From positions 1-64,000 of the forward strand of contig JASJJC010000021.1 of NCBI GenBank assembly GCA_037624485.1: a stretch of DNA of 64,000 nucleotides, given 5' to 3'. A program made the translations under genes and the position numbers. Positions within the stretch are counted from its first letter, which is position 1. Each line of letters begins with the position of its first letter. Below are positions 59,895 to 64,000 of this stretch, one piece after another. The notes below the pieces were generated by a model that had not been told where the DNA came from, did no database searches, and was given only the letters and a program-made list of their open reading frames with translations. This DNA is from JAFMKE01 sp037624485. GTDB lineage: Bacteria > Bacteroidota > Bacteroidia > Chitinophagales > UBA8649.

Positions 59895-61247
59895 ATGTTT
59901 ACCAGTTTAAATCCATATAATAATGAATTTTTAGCTTCCTATGATGCGATTAGCTCAATACAGATGCATCATAAAGTAGATGCTTCTGACAAGGCTTTTC
60001 GAGCATGGAAATTGACCAGTCTCGCTGAGCGATTAAGCTTACTGAAAAGGCTTGCGGATGTTTTAATTAAGCATCAAGAACCTTATGCCCTTATGATTAC
60101 TCAAGAAATGGGTAAACCCATCCACGAATCCAGAGCAGAAATCGCTAAATGTGCTTGGGTATGTGAATATTATGCGGCTCATTCGGAAGAATTCCTAGCA
60201 GATAAGTGTATTGCAACGGATGCATCTAAAAGTTATGTTCGAATTGAACCTATAGGGAGTATTTTAGCTATCATGCCATGGAATTTTCCGTTTTGGCAAG
60301 TGTTTCGATTTGCAGTACCCTCGCTAAGTGTTGGTAATACAGCCTTGCTTAAACATGCACCCAATGTGATGGGATGCGCGTTTTTGATTGAAGATGTTTT
60401 TCTTAAGGTGGGTTATCCTGTGGGCGTTTTTCAAACTTTGGCCGTGTCTCATGAGCAAACAGAAGAATTGTTAGCTAGAGAGGAGATAAGAGGGGTTAGT
60501 TTAACCGGGAGTGAGCGGGCAGGAATAGCTATTGCCCAAGTTGCTGGGAAAAATCTAAAGAAGTGTGTACTCGAATTGGGTGGGAATAATGCATTTATTG
60601 TTCTGCATGATGCTGATTTGGAGTTAACAATTCGTACAGCGGTAAAAGCACGTATGATGAATGCAGGGCAAAGTTGCATTGCAGCCAAGCGCTTCATCGT
60701 TGTTGAAGCGATTTACGATGAATTTATCCTTGGATTTAAAAATGCTCTTAAACAGCTTAAATATGGAGACCCAATGGATGAATCAACTGATTACGGTCCT
60801 TTAGCTAGGCGTGACTTAGCTGAGCAATTACAAGATCAGCTAAAAAAATCCATTGCAAAAGGAGCCTTATTAGAGCTTGGAGGAAAGCAGGTTGAGGCTA
60901 TGCATGAGTTGACATTAATTACAGGAGTGAAACCTGGGATGCCTGCTTTTGATGAAGAAACATTTGGTCCTTTGGTTGCTGTAATTCGAGCTAAAGATGA
61001 GCATGAGGCTATCGAATTAGCGAGTCGAACGAAGTTTGGATTAGGTTTAAGTATTTTTTCAAAAGATATAAAGAGGGCAGAGGCTTTAGTCCCTTTGTTT
61101 GAAGATGGAGCCGTATTTATAAATGATTTAGTTAAATCAGATCCTCGTTTACCTTTTGGAGGGACTAAACTTTCTGGCTACGGTCGAGAGCTATCAAAAG
61201 AAGGAATATTGGAATTTGTAAATAAGAAGACGGTTTATATTAAATAA
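59895..61247 (+). CDS. Aldehyde dehydrogenase, succinate-semialdehyde type
   Basis: NAD(P)+-dependent oxidation of an aldehyde to the acid. The 450-residue protein has IMPWNFPFWQV (about 127-137), LTGSERAG (about 203-210), the catalytic Glu in LELGGNNAF (about 226-234) and the catalytic Cys in NAGQSCIAAKR (about 253-263). GabD-like succinate-semialdehyde dehydrogenases are the nearest relatives by eye; the substrate is inferred. Monocistronic, with a perfect palindromic terminator. Confidence 0.88.
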   Translation: MFTSLNPYNNEFLASYDAISSIQMHHKVDASDKAFRAWKLTSLAERLSLLKRLADVLIKHQEPYALMITQEMGKPIHESRAEIAKCAWVCEYYAAHSEEFLADKCIATDASKSYVRIEPIGSILAIMPWNFPFWQVFRFAVPSLSVGNTALLKHAPNVMGCAFLIEDVFLKVGYPVGVFQTLAVSHEQTEELLAREEIRGVSLTGSERAGIAIAQVAGKNLKKCVLELGGNNAFIVLHDADLELTIRTAVKARMMNAGQSCIAAKRFIVVEAIYDEFILGFKNALKQLKYGDPMDESTDYGPLARRDLAEQLQDQLKKSIAKGALLELGGKQVEAMHELTLITGVKPGMPAFDEETFGPLVAVIRAKDEHEAIELASRTKFGLGLSIFSKDIKRAEALVPLFEDGAVFINDLVKSDPRLPFGGTKLSGYGRELSKEGILEFVNKKTVYIK

Positions 61248-61304
61248 ACGTCTGAGTGCATAAAACTCATGCTAGTGATTCACTAAGAGCTGCTTTTTTT
61301 AAAC

Positions 61305-61343
61305 AAAAAAAGCGCTTGGTTTAATTAAACCAAGCGCTTTAAG
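61305..61343. terminator. Perfect palindromic terminator
   Basis: A 32-base perfect palindrome (61309-61340), AAAGCGCTTGGTTTAA and its complement, serves the convergent aldehyde dehydrogenase and isomerase genes, with A/T runs on both sides. Confidence 0.85.
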
Positions 61344-61361
61344 ATTTAATATTTAAAAGAA

Positions 61362-61793
61362 CTAACTGTTTATAGAAACTACTTCTAAATCAAAAGTTAA
61401 ATCCTTTCCAGCTAGTGGATGGTTGCCATCAACAAGGATAGTTTCTTCTTTAACTTCCGCAATAGTAAAGTGCATTTCTTGTCCCTCAGGAGTTTGAGAT
61501 ACTAAAGGCATTCCAACCTCTGGCTTAATTTCTGCAGGTAATTGATTTTTTTGAACTTCATGCATCATTTCGTCTTGACGAGGTCCGTATGCTTCATTAC
61601 TTGGGATATTTATTGTTTTTTTCTCACCCACTTCCATATCAATCAATCCAGCTTCGAAACCTGGAATTAATTGTCCTTGTCCTAAAGTTAATTTTAAAGG
61701 CTCACGCTCTAATGAACTGTCAAATATTTGTCCGTCTGCTAGAGTTCCTGTATAATGCACTTCAACAGTGTCATTGTTTTTGATTTTTGTCAT
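61362..61793 (-). CDS. FKBP-type peptidyl-prolyl isomerase, SlyD-like
   Basis: Cis-trans isomerase and chaperone. From ATG 61793 it has 143 residues: VEVHYTGTLADGQIFDSS (about 10-27), GQGQLIPGFEAGLIDMEVGE (about 38-57), then the SlyD-type insert-in-flap region to the end. The His-rich metal tail of E. coli SlyD is absent. The frame is open another 26 codons upstream to 61871, but those residues do not look like FKBP sequence. Confidence 0.9.
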   Translation of the reverse strand: MTKIKNNDTVEVHYTGTLADGQIFDSSLEREPLKLTLGQGQLIPGFEAGLIDMEVGEKKTINIPSNEAYGPRQDEMMHEVQKNQLPAEIKPEVGMPLVSQTPEGQEMHFTIAEVKEETILVDGNHPLAGKDLTFDLEVVSINS

Positions 61794-61895
61794 GTTGTAA
61801 TTTTTGATGCGCAAATGCGCTGTATTTTTTAAATAAGCTGCAAAGGACGGGGTTTTTAAAACAGGAAACAAGTATTTAAAGCTTTTTGATAGTAG

Positions 61896-63701
61896 CTATG
61901 CTTGACCAAACTCCTTAAGTAATTCAATAAATCGTTTCCCGTATACATCATGCTTGCGCTGTCCCACACCATTGATCTCTAAGAATTCTGCTTTGTTTGT
62001 AGGTTGAACTTCAGCGATCTCTTTTAAGGTTGCATCATTGAATACTAAATAGGCTGGTATACTTTCTTCCATAGCAATTTCCAATCGCAATAATCTTAAT
62101 TTCTCAAACAAGCTTTCATCCTGCTCGGATTCTACAAACTGTGTTTGCTGACTGGCTTTGATGCCTGTTTTTCGTTTGAGAACAGCTAAAGCTTTCGTCA
62201 ATTTAACCGATCTTCCTTCAAACAATATCTGGTGTGAAAGAGTGGTCATTTTCAGGCTGTTATGTTCGTGAAAAGCAATTTCACAATATCCTTGATTCAT
62301 CATTTGAATAATGTATTGTTGCCAATCCATATCAGTTAAATCTCTACCAATCCCATAGCTTTTTAAGTGATGATATCCTTTTTCAATAACACTACTGCTA
62401 CCTGATCCCCTCAATACAGCGATAACCATACCCATAGGTTCTTTTTCTTCCAATCGGTGGATTACGGAAAGAATTTTTTGCGCATACTCTGTACCATCTA
62501 TAAATTGCGGAGGATTTTTACAGATATCACAATTCCCACAATCTTTTTCTAAAATTTCACCAAAATAACTGAGTAGCGTTTTTCTTCTACAAGTTTTTGC
62601 TTCTGCAAATTGCTTCATTCTATCCAATTTTGCGGTTTGAACCTTGGCATTGCTTGCGCCTTGAATGAATCTTTTGAGTTGGATGATATCTGCATAACTA
62701 TAAAAAAGTAGGGCAGTTGCCGCTAAACTATCTCTACCAGCTCTACCAATTTCTTGGTAATAACCTTCTATATTTTTTGGTAAATTGTAGTGAATGACCC
62801 AGCGCACATTAGATTTATCTATACCCATTCCAAAAGCAATAGTTGCACAGACAATTTGGGTGCGATCATAAATGAAATCTTCTTGTACTTGATTCCGCTT
62901 ATCATGACTTAGCCCCGCATGATAATAGCTCGCATTTATCTTAGCAGCTTTCAATTTGCTAGCCAACTCTTCACAGGACTTTCTACTCAAGCAATACACA
63001 ATACCTGATTCCTGCGGCTTTTGTTTAACAAAGTCTACAATTTGCTGAATGCGCTTATTGGAAGGTCTTACGTTTAAACTGATATTTTTTCGATCAAAAG
63101 AACTTAGGAAAAGCTTTGCATTTGGAATACATAATTGCTTCGCAATATCTTGCCTTGTTGCTTTGTCTGCAGTTGCAGTTAGAGCAACAATAGGGGTGTT
63201 GGGTAATTTATCCTTTAGATAGCCTAATTGTTGATATGAAGGTCTAAAATCATGTCCCCAAGAAGAAATACAATGTGCTTCATCGATGGCAACGCATGAG
63301 ACGTAATCTTCGTCTAAAATATTTTTTAACAAACTGAGGCTTTCAGGTGCAACATAAAGAAGCTTTAAACTTCCATCTATTACTTGATTGATGATGACTT
63401 CTTGTTCATCAGCTTGCTGGGAACTGTTATAAAAATTAGCTTCAATTCCATTCGCTCTTAAGCCATCAACTTGATCTTTCATTAAAGCAATCAAAGGAGA
63501 AATAACGATGGTTAACTTAGGGAATAGTAAGGCGGGTAATTGAAAACAGATAGATTTTCCACCTCCCGTAGGCATAATGACTAAGGTATCTTCTTTACGC
63601 AAGATGGTTTCAATAATTTCTTGTTGCTGATCCCGGAATTCTTCGAACCCAAAATAATGTTTGAGTGCTTTGTGCAGTTCTTTAGCGCTAGTTTTTGACA
63701 T
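61896..63701 (-). CDS. recQ: ATP-dependent DNA helicase RecQ
   Basis: 3'-5' helicase of superfamily 2 that works in recombination and repair. The 601-residue protein has motif I MPTGGGKSICFQLP (about 43-56), DEAHCISSWGHDFRP (about 140-154), the arginine-finger region YYQEIGRAGRD (about 320-330), a zinc-binding C-x16-C-x2-C-x2-C RQC segment (about 377-405) and an HRDC-like end (LKEIAEVQPTNKAEFLEING). Normal length. It starts the minus-strand unit at the right end. Confidence 0.95.
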   Translation of the reverse strand: MSKTSAKELHKALKHYFGFEEFRDQQQEIIETILRKEDTLVIMPTGGGKSICFQLPALLFPKLTIVISPLIALMKDQVDGLRANGIEANFYNSSQQADEQEVIINQVIDGSLKLLYVAPESLSLLKNILDEDYVSCVAIDEAHCISSWGHDFRPSYQQLGYLKDKLPNTPIVALTATADKATRQDIAKQLCIPNAKLFLSSFDRKNISLNVRPSNKRIQQIVDFVKQKPQESGIVYCLSRKSCEELASKLKAAKINASYYHAGLSHDKRNQVQEDFIYDRTQIVCATIAFGMGIDKSNVRWVIHYNLPKNIEGYYQEIGRAGRDSLAATALLFYSYADIIQLKRFIQGASNAKVQTAKLDRMKQFAEAKTCRRKTLLSYFGEILEKDCGNCDICKNPPQFIDGTEYAQKILSVIHRLEEKEPMGMVIAVLRGSGSSSVIEKGYHHLKSYGIGRDLTDMDWQQYIIQMMNQGYCEIAFHEHNSLKMTTLSHQILFEGRSVKLTKALAVLKRKTGIKASQQTQFVESEQDESLFEKLRLLRLEIAMEESIPAYLVFNDATLKEIAEVQPTNKAEFLEINGVGQRKHDVYGKRFIELLKEFGQA

Positions 63702-64000
63702 TAATTTTCTTTGAACTGCGAATTTAGAACTTTAGGATTCATTTATTCGTTTGATTTACGGATAAATTAAATTTGAGTTGTATTTAGAGAATATTTATCC
63801 TAAATGACCCTAAGTCTACTTGTATTTTATCCACTTAGCTACAAATAACTATTAACATTATTATGGACATTATATGACTCGTGAACTATTGATATGATTG
63901 ATAATAGGCTAAATATTAAAGCTTTAAAGTTAGTTGATGTATTGTTCCTATAATTTATATTATGTTAAGTAGGATAAGAACAGATACCTCCCTTCCTCTT
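63702..64000. other. Intergenic region upstream of recQ
   Basis: 299 AT-rich bases. No open reading frame, RNA or hairpin was recognised. Minus-strand TAAATTCG at 63719-63726 is a weak -7 candidate for recQ. Confidence 0.5.

Noticed and set aside
63786..63801. A 16-base string (GAGAATATTTATCCTA) also present at about 3680-3695
   Set aside because: AT-rich and short enough to recur by chance in 64 kb; no longer similarity around either copy.
1..64000. CRISPR array, prophage, toxin-antitoxin pair or defence cluster
   Set aside because: No regular spaced repeats, no cas, phage, transposase or restriction genes; RecQ and MazG are standard housekeeping versions here.

Overview
The window is an AT-rich, gene-dense piece of chromosome from a member of the Bacteroidota, most likely a Flavobacteriales-type organism, probably marine or brackish. 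The support is two large secreted proteins with C-terminal type IX secretion sorting domains, a Na+-translocating NADH:quinone reductase (Nqr) operon, a BadF-type sugar kinase, a ComEC protein, a cytochrome c/FTR1 iron permease, almost no Shine-Dalgarno sequences before the genes, and promoters of the Bacteroidota type (TAnnTTTG at -7). No insertion sequence, prophage, CRISPR array, plasmid gene or recognisable transcription-factor gene was seen. This is mainly core genome.

Layout. 0.4-3.6 kb: prfB, read through a programmed +1 frameshift, followed without a gap by galK and galT. 3.7-9.5 kb: a cytochrome c/FTR1 iron permease, a GlcNAc-kinase-like protein, an enoyl-CoA hydratase and ComEC. 9.6-12.6 kb: a 1027-residue T9SS-exported protein. 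12.8-19.4 kb: yidC, purB, then divergently topA with a SirB1-like gene. 19.4-20.5 kb: DoxX and YqgE. 20.7-28.3 kb: nqrABCDEF and the flavin transferase apbE, then a PutP-like Na+/solute symporter and, outside the operon, a small cysteine-rich membrane protein that could be the Nqr maturation factor NqrM. 30.3-36.7 kb: mazG, a branched-chain aminotransferase, a possible HolD-like gene with rdgB, a nucleoside phosphorylase, and bioF-bioD-HAD phosphatase. 36.9-40.4 kb: a YceI lipoprotein, then pfkA-gapA-hydrolase. 40.6-43.2 kb: the classic rpsP-rimM-trmD-rplS group. 43.2-45.4 kb: a lipoprotein and an acyl-CoA synthetase. 45.8-52.8 kb: an envelope cluster of ddl, PASTA protein, second T9SS protein, DCC protein, mltG, thioesterase and YihY. 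52.9 kb: tRNA-Ser(UGA). 53.0-63.7 kb: DUF2061, PhoX-like Tat lipoprotein, lpdA, NdpA, TruC, class V aminotransferase, aldehyde dehydrogenase, SlyD-like isomerase and RecQ.

How the parts fit. Nqr pumps Na+ using NADH, ApbE attaches FMN to NqrB and NqrC, and the PutP-like symporter next door could spend the Na+ gradient. MazG and RdgB both clean nucleotide pools. PfkA and GapA supply glycolysis. Ddl, PASTA and MltG serve peptidoglycan synthesis.

The most interesting signals are not new gene cassettes but regulatory and protein-architecture features: six protein genes and the tRNA whose -7 element ends exactly four bases before the ATG or mature RNA (predicted leaderless transcription); a 21-bp palindromic operator before pfkA; the prfB frameshift site, which keeps a strong SD-like motif in a genome that hardly uses SD; an imperfect palindrome upstream of prfB that looks like a dispersed-repeat or attC-like element; an NqrA with about 100 extra membrane-anchoring residues; an S16 protein with a long repetitive acidic tail; and candidate HolD and NqrM homologues. 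No clearly undescribed multi-gene system was found.
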